DNA of 64,000 nt from Bryum argenteum (taxonomy: Eukaryota; Streptophyta; Bryopsida; Bryales; Bryaceae), in contig CM073327.1 of NCBI GenBank assembly GCA_037043015.1, positions 3,454,727-3,518,726 of the forward strand. Direction: 5' to 3'. The position numbers and the translations under genes were made by a program. This document shows positions 46,061 to 58,169 of the stretch, piece after piece (position 1 is the stretch's first letter; every line of letters begins with the position of its first letter). Below the pieces are notes generated by a model. It was given only the letters and a program-made list of their open reading frames with translations. It was not told where the DNA came from and did no database searches.

Positions 46061-48425
46061 TTGTATTTATAACCTTTTAAATATTTTTTAAAACCTTTTA
46101 AATATTTTTTATTATTAATTTTTTTTTGCTACCTCCAAGGAATCCTCCAAATGTAATAAAAAAATGAATTCAAAATAAAGTGTTAAGTTGAGGAAATGTC
46201 TGATCAAAGGTGTTTGTATTGTTGCATGAAAACAATTTTGTTGTATCTTAAGTTTTTTTTGAAAAATTTCTAATATGAAAACATCTGAATGATTTCAATA
46301 GAAGACTTTTTAATCTAGGGGTTACTGTTGCACTAATATTTGAGTTTTTGTTGTATGTTGTGAACCAGAAAGAGTCATGATAGGCCCTAGTTGGAGGAGA
46401 AATCACAATGTATTTGGAATACAGGTTCCAAGCAACATTCGCATTATCCAATCTGCGAAGGCTCACATATTAGAATATATTGTTATGCAAACCGAAGCTA
46501 TCGATGATGACCGTTGTAAGCAGCATTAAATACTAGTATGTAATCCGAGTGTTTTGTGTATGCTAGGTGTTTCTAGGTGTATATATGTACTAGATAGTAC
46601 AAGATCGCAAAGATGATTTCTAGACAAGTTCTTGCGATGGACATATGGATTGAATTTCATTGTATGATCAGATTGTATGATATGGAATATATTTTTATCA
46701 AATGTCCATTGATGCCTAGTTTTGTAAACAATTTGGTGCTTACGTCATTCTGCTCACCAAAAATGTATAGACTACAATCTACACAAAACTTTTGCAGCAT
46801 ATAATATATATTTCAAATATCCTTGGACAAAGATAATTATATTATTTATAGGAATTTATAACAAAAATAGGTTGGCAATGCCATTAAAAGACTTCTTATA
46901 TTACCACTTTTGACAATACGCAATATTCTCACATAACAACTTTTTTATAAAAAAAATTAAGTTGAAAATTTAAAAAATCATTTTTGCACACAATGACCGT
47001 CGTAGTACCTCAAGTGCACTTTTAAATGGCCAAGTGCATAATTGCTTAATTGCGTGTTAATTTTTGGATGGAAGGTAACAACTGGGAAGAGCCAAAAATT
47101 CTTCATCCATAATCTTGAGTCCATTTTGGATGAATTCACTTGGATTAAGTCTCAAATTTAGTCTAGTCTGTGTGTAAGAAATTGCAGACTCATAGAAGAA
47201 AGTAAGAATTTATAACATGCATTCTGCTGAAGGGAGCTCTTGTTTTGGGTTCTAAAATATGGGGCATATTATACCATTGCAAGCCAGTTGTCTAAAATTT
47301 GATTGATTCTTCATAAATTTATTTTGCATAAGTATGATTTCAAGATGAAATCCAACAACCTTGTAGTTGGAAGATTTTTAAGTTGAATAATATATTTATT
47401 GGATTTGCAATGATGTTTCTATATTGATTTATTTTTGTAATTTTTTTTAAATACAGGGATTCTAAGAAGCACTTTCATCCACCGTCGGATTTCAATTTTG
47501 TTTGTTGGGTTGACCTCTAATCTGACTCTAGTTATAGTGGTAGAAACCTTAAACTCATAGTTACAAGGTGTGAGAAAGACGTGACATGCATCTCAATGCA
47601 AGGGGTCTACTTTTGGACTTTTCTTTCCTTTCTAAATCTCGAGGCAGTTTTAACTAACGCAAGGCTACTTTTTCAGGCAAGAAATATTTTTGATAAATTT
47701 TTTCTAGGCAAAGTTTTTATTGAGATGAGACTAAACATCTTAGTAGTTGGTGATTTATTCATTACAATGAATCTATTGGTAGCAGTTTCACTACAAAGTA
47801 AAAATGTTGAAAATTTGTGATGTTTTTTGAGTACTAATAAGTAATATGTTATAGAATGCAAGATCATAACTTTGTTTCCAATTATGACACATCTTTGTGA
47901 CTGTCACTTTTGCTACAAATGAGTCAAATCATTTAGAGGTTAGAGATTAACTTGAATTTGACTACTTTTGACCCATCTCAAATCTCTTGGAAGCTTGTCT
48001 AATAAGAAATTACTTAATTAATAGATAAATTAAGAAGAAAATTATATTGCAATTTTTATTTTAAACTTGCATAGTTGCATTGCAATTTTAGATCATTCAT
48101 AAACTTGCCTAAACTCCAATTCGTTCCTCACGATGCTACATTTAACTACATTTGGATTGGAAGTAGGCCAACATTAACACATCACGGGCTCCCCCATGAC
48201 AAAGTCAAATTTGCGCTTTCGTATGCTAAAATGTGTCACACATGTCGTACTCCAAAATGGAGCTTAAATTATCATATTCCCACTAGTATCCCAAATCACT
48301 GAAGTTGTTTGAGAAAGTTGCTATGTAATATATTTACACCACACAAATCCATGCATCTAAAAGACTAAAACCATGAAAAACGCGGTCACACAGTGTAGAC
48401 TCAATTTGTTGTTCCAAATTTTTTT
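46061..48425. other. AT-rich intergenic DNA
   Basis: No supported gene. Confidence 0.4.
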
Positions 48426-48545
48426 TAACCCTTAAACGCCCAGTAAACCCAAAGAGCTCTTTTCCAATAGAATCTACTCTGTAGCTCTCACCGTACTCAA
48501 CTTTTCACCGTACTCAACTTTTCACTTATATTTGGACTTCCCATA
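48426..48545 (+). mobile_element. Left-end fragment of the 464-833 element family
   Basis: TTAACCCTTAAACGCCCA at 48426-48443 is identical to the terminus at 464-481, and similarity continues through AGAATCTACTCTGTAGCTCT and ACTCAACTTTTCACTTATAT. A 15-17-bp CACCGTACTCAACTTTT segment is tandemly duplicated here. No right terminus. It lies about 360 bp upstream of the first carbonic anhydrase start, in its likely promoter. Confidence 0.75.
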
Positions 48546-48904
48546 CTGTTAACTGGAGTTCTAGATACACGGAAGCGCATCATGCACACGACGACCAATG
48601 CACGTGGAAAGAATAACAATGACGAAATATGCCAAAATATTGACCGGAAAGGTAACTCGTCTCGTCAACGGGAGATCAGACCGATCAACACCGAGTTATC
48701 GATTCGTCGTAAGAATTGCTCATACGCAAAAGACTGCATCGACTAGAAGCGACTATAAAAACGCCGGAGTATCTACTTGTGCTCTAACTCATTCTGCAGA
48801 CATACCAATCAAATTTTTACAGGCTCAAAACCATTACACTAGCTTGACGTTCCTGAAGGAATCGAAGCGAGTACAGTGTCTGATACTATCTGGAGCGTAC
48901 AGAG

Positions 48905-50147
48905 ATGGCACGGATGTATAGATTTTACTGGACACTTGCAGTTTGCTTGTGTCTTCAAGCCATGAGCTCTGAAGGTGAGACGAATTATCATGATAATTAT
49001 ACAGTCCAGGCATCGTGTTACGTGGATGTGATTCATGATTGATGAGTTCTGCTTGTGCAGTCAAGGCTGTGAGATTCACGTACGGCGATGGGCCAACAGG
49101 ACCAGCTCACTGGGGAGATTTGAATGTCAACTGGACCACCTGCAAAACAGGACACCAACAATCACCGATCAAAATCACGCCCAATATCATGGTGATTGAC
49201 TCTCAATTGGGTGAACTCGACGCTTCGTACTCGGAATCACTCGTTCCTGCCAACATTTCCATCAACGTCGGCTACGGCATCGAGGTAGGTAGTACTCTTA
49301 AAGGAAAAGCTAGCTCTCCTGGTTTCGATTCATCGTTCTAATCAGCAGTTTAATTTGTCGGCAGGTTGATGTGGACGAAAGTGCAGGACTGTTGGTGATC
49401 GACGGCGTGCGATATCGACCTCAGCAGTTCCACTTCCACATGGGTAGTGAGCACAAGGTTCTAGGTCGCAGCTTTCCCATGGAGCTTCACCAGGTTTATG
49501 CGGCTGAGAATGATGCCAATAAGCGTGCCGTGATCGCATGGCTATTTGTGAGGGGAGCGGACGACAAGTTCCTCCACCAGGTTCTGCAACAACACATATA
49601 ATCATATGAAACATATGCAATGGAATCCGCATAATCCAGAATTCTGATTGATAATGCTGTCGGTGCAGTTCGAGGAGCACTTGCCGGAGCAAAGCACCTC
49701 TCCGAAGGAATTCATGCTGAACCCCATCCACCTGCCCAAGTTCCAGAGAAGCTATGCTCGATATCAAGGCTCGCTCACCACGCCTCCTTGCACGGAGGAC
49801 GTCACGTGGACCGTTATGTTGTGGAATGTAAGCTCGATCGACCTTCCAAATACCACTTTTTCGTGAAGTATACACTTCTTTTTTGTTGACTTATAAGCCT
49901 TTGTGCGTATGCACAGTTTCCAACGATCTCTGAGCGCCAGATTCAGATATTCAAGAAAGCCATGCCGGTGAGCCTGATGTCCTCCTCCTACCACCTCGCT
50001 GCTTGAGGAAGTTCTCACCTAAGAACACTCTTCCCATGTACATAGCATAACGAGAAAATGTGGCGCTTTTTGCAGATTGTCAACGTGAGACCCTCGCAGC
50101 CAAGCCATGGACGCAAGTTCACCATGAACGCTTACGGTTCCGACTAG
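48905..50147 (+). CDS. Alpha-carbonic anhydrase 1, secreted
   Basis: Six exons: 48905-48974, 49061-49284, 49365-49580, 49669-49827, 49917-49967 and 50076-50147, giving 263 residues. A hydrophobic signal peptide covers about residues 1-21. The enzyme hydrates CO2 to bicarbonate, probably in the cell wall space or secretory pathway. The zinc ligands are H121 and H123 (QQFHFHMGSEH) and H140 (PMELHQVY). The active-site Thr is T207 in GSLTTPPCTE. C51 (TTCKTG, before QSPI) and C211 (PPCTE) form the disulfide usual in secreted alpha enzymes. The residue equivalent to proton-shuttle His64 of human CA II is Tyr95 (NVGYGIEV). The start gives a complete signal peptide. It is the tandem twin of the next gene, with the same exon boundaries. 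Confidence 0.95.
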
Positions 50148-51870
50148 CTACTCTTCTACATCATGTCTCCGGGCGCCAAGACCCGATAACTACTGATCGA
50201 TGTTCATGAATTTATCCTTAGCATTATTCAATTTTAGAACCCATGGCTTTCTGCAATGATAGTCAACATATACAGGCTGGAGCTATTTCAGTGCAGAGCT
50301 CTCCTAAAAAGAAAGCTTTGTTCGGGCTCTGGCATTTCAGAATTCTGAACATGGGATCCCGCCAACATGTTAAAATTCTTCTTCGCAGGTCTTCACATGA
50401 AAATAAAGTGATTGATACCGACAAGCTGAGCGCTATGCATCTCTGAATTGTACGTGGGAGGAACTGTCACCTTCTGTCTGACTTGAACACTAGTGACAGA
50501 TTCAGATGGATAGTGACTAGGTAGCTCTCCAGAATTCAGTCAAAATTGTACTTAAATTACAAGTAAACGGGAGCTCCATGAAAACTGTCAGTGGGTCTCG
50601 CTTTCTCTGATAGTAAATTTCACCTCTCGTTTGAATGACTGTCTCAAACGCATTTGTGGTGAACGCGTTTCCTATGAGTAGACTTCTGAGAAGAATTCAA
50701 ACGATTTGATGAGTAGACTTTGTTGATCCATCACGGTTTGTTATAGTCTCCACATGATGGCTGTCAAGATGTAAGTAGGCCTCTGTTCTAGTCTTCTAGG
50801 ACTTGGAGGGTTTGTAATGGTTTGTTTTGTCAAACTTTGCTCAAATGAGGTAATGCCCTCTGTAGAGGTATCATTTTCACAATTAAAGTTTTCAATAAAT
50901 TTCATAAACATGTAGTTGAAATATTGTTAATGTGACATACCAAGGCAATGCTTCACTTGAGCAACATTTAGAACAGACAAAATTAAAACATTACAAGTTT
51001 TATGTTCTTAGTAATGATTTAAATTTGAGGTCTAAGAGATGTGTATGATATCTAAGTGATTATCTGCATCGGAACATGCTATCTAGCTTATAATAAGTGA
51101 GTCTAAAAACGGTATGGCTGCAATAGATCACAAACTTTAGAAGCAACTCTCGAATGCCAGTTTCCATTAAGTCATGCCATGTGACATGAGGCTTTTTTGT
51201 TTTTTACTATACTCAAGTCCATTGAATTCACATGAAACAGAAGAAAACACTTAATCTTTAGTTTAATGCTACTTTTCAATCATTCAGGTCATCGTAGTTG
51301 ATGTTACACTGAGTTCAGCAAACTATAACTTTTACACTGACTTTTACTGTATTAACTTTGATTCCTATATTTACTTAGGGACCACCTTCAAAACTTTGCC
51401 TTATTCATAAGTTGGTAAATATATGTTATGCATGCATTATGATGAACACCTTTTGCAAAACAGTGAACTCCAGAACTCATGATTTTAGAACTTTTTCTAC
51501 AATATCTCTTTTTTTATATATTCCCTGTGCCAGAATACGGCACGGGTCGAAGCTACTTCCTCATAACGTTACTCACGAGCTGTAACTGAGCTACGGATCC
51601 ATCTCACGAGCTCAACAAAGACTTCGTGAAGCCTTTTCATATGCCAGTTCGTCAAAGCAGTAGCTAAAGGAATCCTTTTGCAAACTGAAATTAGCAAAAC
51701 AAAACAAAGCTCGACGTGCCACAACCAACTGTACTCAAGATCGCTCCCCCGAGCAACGACTGATCAACTTAACAAAATCATAAGAGAATAAAGAGACTCC
51801 TCTCACCCAAAAAAAAAAAGCCAAGTTCGAGAATTCGAAGAGCGCAATTTGACACTAGCAACAAATAAAG
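50148..51870. other. Intergenic region between the carbonic anhydrase twins
   Basis: Should contain the 3' UTR of the first gene and the promoter of the second. A frame at 50243-50446 (+) has no recognisable domain. No other gene. Confidence 0.45.
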
Positions 51871-53164
51871 ATGGCACGGTGGTGTGGATTCTACTGGACT
51901 CTTGCAGTGACATGCTTGTGTCTCCAAGCCATCGCGTCCGGAGTAGTAGGGGAAGGTAAGCATCTCTCAGTGCAACACTGACTGTCACTCTCGAGCATTT
52001 GGAACTGATCTGGAATGTTTCTTTCGCTGCAGACAAGCCTGTAAGATTCTCGTATGGTCGTGGCCCGACTGGACCAGCTCACTGGGGAGATTTGAATGTC
52101 AACTGGACCACCTGCAAAACAGGACACCAACAATCACCGATCAGAATCACGCCCGATATTATGGTCATCGACTCCCAATTGGGTGAACTCGAGGCTTCGT
52201 ACGCGGAATCAGTCATTCCCGCTAACATTTCCATCAATGTCGGCTACGCCATCGAGGTAGGTACTCTTAAAAAGAAAACCTCAAACTGTCTCGAATCAAC
52301 GTTCTGATTAGCAGTTTGTTGGCAGGTAGATGTGGACGACAGTGCGGGATTGTTGGTGATCGACGGCCTGCGATACCGTCCTCAGCAGTTTCATTTCCAC
52401 ATGGGTAGTGAGCACAAGGTTCTGGGTAACAGCTTTCCCATGGAGCTTCACCAGGTTTACGCGGCTGAGGATGATGCCGCGAAGCGTGCCGTGATCGCAT
52501 GGCTATTTGTGAGGGGAGCGGACGACAGGTTCCTGGCTCAGGTGCTATAACAACTGCGTACATCCTGATGTTTTCTGTTGTTCCTTATCGATTGCTAGGG
52601 ATTCTGATTGATAGTGTTGTCGATGCAGTTCGAGGGGCAATTGCCGGAGCAGAGTTCTTATCCGAAGAAGTTCATGCTGAACCCCATTCACATGCTCAAG
52701 CTCCAGAGAAGCTACGCCAGATATCAAGGCTCGCTCACCACGCCTCCTTGCACGGAGGGCGTCACGTGGATTGTCCAGTTGTGGAATGTAAGCGTCTATC
52801 CCTGCCCAGTTCCGAAAAATACACTGAAGTACCAAACAACGGATCATACGAAACCTTGCAGAGAAATATCTACCTCATTCTCTTTCTTGTCATTGTGTGG
52901 CGTGCGCAGTTTCCTACCATTTCAAAGCGCCAGATTGAAGTTTTCAAGAAGGCCATGCCGGTGAGTGTTACTTTCCAACCGTAAAAGACGTGACTTGGAA
53001 ACAATCTGTGAATCAGTCCAGCATTACTTTGTTGTTGACATGGTCTTCATATGGATGGGGAGAACGTGACAATTGCTGCCTGTGAAATGTAGATTGTCAA
53101 TATGAGACCACCTCAGCCAAGCAACGGCAGAACCTTCGCCATAAACGCTTACGGCTCCTGCTAA
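51871..53164 (+). CDS. Alpha-carbonic anhydrase 2, secreted
   Basis: Six exons: 51871-51955, 52033-52256, 52326-52541, 52629-52787, 52910-52960 and 53093-53164, giving 268 residues. Exons 2-6 have exactly the same lengths as those of the upstream twin (224, 216, 159, 51 and 72 bp); only the signal-peptide exon is longer, by 15 bp. Zinc ligands are H126, H128 and H145; active-site Thr is T212; disulfide cysteines are C56 and C216. The proton-shuttle position is again Tyr (Y100, NVGYAIEV). The protein ends in a Cys where the twin ends in Asp. Exon DNA is nearly identical in places while introns differ, so the duplication is not very recent or exons are under constraint. Secretion is inferred from the hydrophobic N-terminus. 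Confidence 0.95.
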
Positions 53165-54695
53165 TCCTGCACATGAGGAGTCAAGCTGCGAAGGACAGAT
53201 TGATAACACACCAAGACTTACGTGCGTAATTTTCCTAAGACTGTGGCATTAACAGTCACTCGATTGATTAGTTAGCTGACATTTTCCTCCAGGGTACGAA
53301 TTAGAAGAATTTTTTTCAATTGTGTCCAGCCATGAAGGCATGACCTGATACTCCATTCAAATTTTTCTCCCAGCTAGAAATTTGTCATTCATCCGATCAG
53401 ACGCTCTGGTATTGGAAAATTCCGAACAGTCCCATCGACATGTGCATTTCCACTGAAGTCTTCCTTTGAGCACCTTTTATTGAAAGGCTAGAGAATTTGC
53501 ACACAGAGATTTCCTGAAGAAGTTGATGCCAATGCTTTGCATCCCCAATACGAGTCACAAAGTGACTGCACAACTCATGCCATGCTTGGGTTTCCAACTT
53601 CGATTAGGCCGGATACAAGAGCCTTCTGAGCAAGATCACCGACTCCACTGACCTCGTACGATGAACGAATCTTAGAGACTCGTTGGCTTCTTCGACACCT
53701 AAAACGTCGCGTGTGATTGCCGGCTGAGGAGTTCGTCTATCTCTTGCACTTCCCGCTTCCGAGTGTTGTCCTGCTCTGTATCCTTCACAACCGCATTTAC
53801 TCCAGGACTTAATTTGCGCACAACCTTGCTGATGAGACCGAGCCCTGGCCAGGACATGACGCTCACGTCAAGACCGCAGGGGAAGGTTTGTTGAGCTATT
53901 GTCTCCCTTCTTACAATCGTAAGGGTTCATCGGATTGAACTTGGAAAAGTACTTCGGATTAGGACGATTATTTGCAGTACCACTTTGACTGGCCAAGGCA
54001 AATAAAGCCGACATTGCCACCTGCTTATCGCTTCCAGAGTTCTTTCCGCAGTTCTCACCGGGATTCAAATATCAAGAGGGATTGATGTCTTTTTCTTGAT
54101 AGGCAGTTCATTTAAACGCTGTATTACTAAATCAATCAGCATTGAGAATGTAAGGGCAGTGCTTTAACAGCTACAGTAGAAAAGAGAGTCGGATCCCATA
54201 GCATGGGTTCTCACCGGTAATTCGCATTACAGATATCTAACACTTTCGAGAAAGAGCGCACACCTGAACACTCAGAAACTAAACCAAGACCAGAATAGCG
54301 ACGACCTCCCCAACTCACTAACCCTCGTGTATAGTAAAGTTAACGTAGGACACTGGTATGGCAAGTCATCAGATAGTTCAACGTGAAGCCATCATTCCGG
54401 CAATCAAACCAATAGGGAAACATGAATTCATCACTTCACTTTGCCGTGTAACCTAAAAATTGCTCAGATCGTCAGCAAGTTTGAAGCAATAAGTCGCCGT
54501 CATGTCGGCACTCCGCTCCCGTCAGAGAAGAATTGCTCATCATCCCACCAGATTCCTAAAACTCGTATTCAATCGGATCAACCAATAGCAGACAGGGCAG
54601 CAAAACAAAATCCAAGATACAAAAGATTACTGGAGAGCAGACGAGCCACATCGGAGGTAAGAGGATATCTCCTCAGTCTCCCACCTAGGGTTTAT
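53165..54695. other. Intergenic region downstream of the carbonic anhydrases
   Basis: A minus-strand frame (53868-54068) reads a hydrophilic stretch containing SDKQVAMSALFALASQSG, and a plus-strand frame (54441-54710) contains DRAAKQNPRYKRLLESRRAT. Both look more protein-like than the AT-rich noise, but neither is recognised or connected to other exons. Confidence 0.3.
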
Positions 54696-54709
54696 GTAGC
54701 AGGAAATTA

Positions 54710-54738
54710 GAGTTAGGGGTTGGGTTAGGGTTTAGCAA
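54710..54738 (+). repeat. Telomere-like short repeat
   Basis: GTTAGGGGTTGGGTTAGGGT followed by TTAGC contains degenerate TTTAGGG-type heptamers. It is too short for an interstitial telomere array and may be a promoter telo-box cluster. Confidence 0.5.
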
Positions 54739-55779
54739 CCACATCAGGCTCCATGAACAAACTTGGGGCTTGGTCTTTAACCTCTGCATCTTTCCAACAT
54801 ATTTGCTCAAGGAAGACATTAGTCATTTTTAAAAACGGGTAATTAGCATGTCAATGTAAAATAACATACTTTTACTCACCGGTATAATTATTAGAATTCA
54901 ACCAAAAAGAAAAATTTACTCACAAGTATTTTTATAATGATTCTTCAAATATGGCCTTAAATGTTTCTTGTTTCTCTAAAGCCTAGCACTTGTGAATGGT
55001 CTTTTTCATTTTTTAACATAATTCAATCACTCTTGAAGGTTTGAAAAGACCTTTTTCCTCCCGACTATGACCCATCATAATCTCGTTATCGTAAAAGTAA
55101 TGACGGTTCAAATTGAAAACTTCATTGGAATATGAAGGTGACTTTGAAAGCCTATGTCTGAATCTATATAATCATTCTTGAATTAAATATGCACAAAATC
55201 ACTTGTAATTTAACTAACTTCCAAGACAAACCTTAGGGTTAATGAACTCCTATTGTATTAACTTATTTGGTTTTAAATACTAACTTAGTTGCTCATGAAG
55301 AATGTCATGTTGTGACTTTTATTAATTTCTAGTTCAACAATTTAGATTTGTTATTGACTTTTGATAGTTTTCAATCATTGAAGAATCTTAATGACCATCC
55401 TAAACCTCTGCTCCACTTTTGAAGTGTTTAGGAGGCATATGAGCATAACAACATCCGCACCCTGTGGCAACTGCTTAGACACGCTATCCGGGTTTTTGAA
55501 GGCTCCTAGAATTATGCGCGGCACGCTACAGCTGCAATACCCCACCGTTTGCACTAAAGTCAAGGTGGGAAATGAGGTGGCACATTGACTACTGCTGGGA
55601 TGGTGAGACTGCCAAGGAGACGACATGCGTTGTACGGTAACTGCTGCACAGAGAAGTCCTGCTACGATGTTGGGTAGGTGACACTGGGAGGCGTCAAACA
55701 GAGTGCGAGGCTTTCAAAGAGTTGTTTTAACCCATTTGTTGCTTGTTTCTCACATTTTTTTTAAGTTGCATAGTCATTC
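54739..55779. other. AT-rich intergenic DNA
   Basis: A GC-richer patch lies at 55440-55690 but I see no supported gene. The left border of the Harbinger element may lie here. Confidence 0.35.
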
Positions 55780-55784
55780 GATGG

Positions 55785-57075
55785 CAAATGAATGATATCG
55801 CCGCTTCCTTACCTTAATATCACTATATTCAAAAGACAATGAGGAAGATGATTTCATGGTTGATTGGATAGTGGAATTACGGTTGCCTGCTCCAGTTCTT
55901 CATATGCCTCGTGGTGTTGGAGGATTACAACCTAGAAAAGCGCCTAACATTGACAAGCATCGGAACGAGATACACGCATGCATGATGTATGATTATTTTG
56001 TGAACATGTCATTTTATAAACGACACTTGTTTCGATGGAAATAACGTATGTGAAGGTTGTTGTTCTCTCGATTATGTATAGATTTTGAGCTAAAGACAAG
56101 AACTTCGTGCAGAAGAGTGATGCTTGTGGATTCACAAGATTGTCATCTCATCAGAAAATTACAGCGACTCTGAGAATGTTGTGCTACGGTTTATTTGCTG
56201 ATGCAATGCATGAGTATTGTCGTACTAGTGAGACTACCGGTATCATATGTTTGAAGCGGTTTTGCATTGCGATTATCGCAAAGTTTGAGGAGTACCACAT
56301 GCGCCAACCTACCTGGGAAGACTTTGAAAAACAATTGGCGATCGATTCAGAGTGTGGCTTTCCAGGGATGTTTGCACCCTTAGAGTACATGTATTACAAG
56401 TGAAAGAAGTGTTCGGGTGCGTAGCAAGGAGATTTTGGTGATAGAAATGGAAAGAAGTCGATTATTTTAGAGGCGGTGGCGGATGGTTTTTTGCATATTT
56501 GCTACACATTCTTTGAAAAACCTAGCTCCAACAATGATTTGAATGTGTTGGGCCGGTCGCGACTCATTCACAACATGTTGACAAATAAAGCTCGGGACAT
56601 ACAATTTGAGGTGAATGGGTCTATTTATGATCGTTATTACCTCCTTACCGACGGTATTTATCTAGAGTGTTCTTGCTTTATTCTCAATATCCATGAACGC
56701 CAACATCAGTGTCGTAGTTACTTTGCGGGATGAGAGGAGGCGGTGCGCTAAGACGTTGAGAGATGCTTTGGACTCTTGCAAACCCGGTTTGCGATTATTA
56801 ACAATATTTGTCGTCATTGGAGTATAGAGGCCATTTTGAACATTATGTTCACGTGTTGCATTCTTCATAACGTGATTCTTGAGAATGAATAAGACATTGA
56901 GGATTAGACGACATTATTGATGATTTACATGAGGGAAATGTCTTCATGCAATGAAGGTTGGATTTTGAGGAGTTAATGAAAAGGACTAGAGAGATTTTTA
57001 ACTAAGACACACATTTTGGACTTCGTGGTGATCTTATTGAGCATTTTTGGTTGCCGAAAATTGCCAATGTAGCAT
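55785..57075 (+). pseudogene. PIF/Harbinger transposase, broken
   Basis: Pieces in different frames follow the order of a plant Harbinger transposase (DDE_Tnp_4 family). 55856-56043 has RKAPNIDKHRNEIHACMMYDYF, close to the usual GKAPN.DR.RE.GH..LM.DYF. 56107-56403 has HQKITATLRMLCYGLFADAM and LKRFCIAIIAKF, then GFPGMFAPLEYMYY. 56476-56733 has ILEAVADGF and SNNDLNVLGRS. 56735-57075 has DVERCFGLLQTRFAI, ILHNVILENE and THFGLRGDLIEHFW. At least four stops or frameshifts interrupt it. The first catalytic Asp (normally SIDC) reads PLEY; the second (SNND) and third (DVER) acids survive. It cannot be active. No intron is needed to explain the breaks. Terminal inverted repeats were not found. Confidence 0.9.
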
Positions 57076-57122
57076 GATATAATAAGTAATGACTACAATC
57101 ACACTTATTTATAAAAAAATGT

Positions 57123-57963
57123 CACTACTAGAAAATTCAGCGTTCAAATCAACATAGAAACATTGATATTTTCAATTGATTCGAACGTGTTGATCTGGAC
57201 GTTCATAAACACAAAAGTGTTGATATTATCTGTTGATTCGGTCAAAGATAAATTCTTTTTTAAATCAAAACTAAAACTGCTGCCCCAAGAATCTAGGAAG
57301 CAAATTTTGTCATTCCAGAACATGAAAACAAAAACGCAATTTCAACCGCCACTAGTGGGGCTCACCTCAAACCCAATCGTTACACCGGTGAGACCTAATG
57401 GGAACCCCAAATGGCGAGCACGAACTCAATACCTCCTCGCCCCACCCCATGTCCTTAATCCCCAAACCACTTACATCCGTTCATGCACGTAACTGTTTTA
57501 TTTTTGTACTTATAGGAAAACTTAACCATTGGCTATTAATTTGCATTGTAATTTATTTTTTTCAAAATTTATTTTTGCACTATTTGATGCAGGTATTTTT
57601 CTAGATGTAGAAAAATTTTTAGAATTTCTTCTTTCGAGAAGTGATGATGCCTTAAAGCATCTTCGTTTTTCAATTTGCATTTTAATCAATGTCAGAAAAA
57701 GATTCAAAAGATTCCCAAAGATTCCAAATAGTATGAAAGATTCCAAAAAGATTCCAAAATTATTCCCTAAAATTCAAAAAAGATTCCATATTTAATAAAA
57801 TTTTGTTGATTCGGTCATTACAATACTCGAATCAACAAAATATATCTAGCAAAGTGTTGATTTTTACAAAAAGCTCAAAAATCAGTGAATACGGTTAATG
57901 CAGTGCCCAAACAACAAAAATCACTTGATTTTATGTTGATTTGTTCACATTTTTCAACTAGTG
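57123..57963. mobile_element. Non-autonomous CACTA-type element
   Basis: The left end CACTACTAGAAAATTC (57123) and right end ending TTTTTCAACTAGTG (57963) match the CACTA-superfamily terminus and are imperfect inverted repeats. Inside both ends the short words GTTGATT and AATCAACA recur many times, as expected for the subterminal transposase-binding repeats of CACTA elements. The 3-bp flanks are TGT and TCT, so the duplication is imperfect. The 841-bp interior has no transposase. It sits about 50 bp after the Harbinger remnant. Confidence 0.75.
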
Positions 57964-58169
57964 TCTCTCATCATAAATCTCCAAGTTCACTTCCAAATAC
58001 ATACCGAAGTCTTGTTCAAAATTAGAATCTTCGGAATGTAGCGTAGATGTAACAACGTTCCATGTGGTGAACATTTCTCGGCGGCATGTGTTCTAACTCA
58101 TCCCAAGACTCCGACTATCATCAATTAAAGTCCTAGACTCCACAGTATCACTATTGACCTCCAAGTGCA
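57964..58169. other. Intergenic DNA
   Basis: Nothing recognised. Confidence 0.4.

Noticed and set aside
54710-54738. Interstitial telomere array
   Set aside because: Only a few degenerate heptamers; too short and imperfect.
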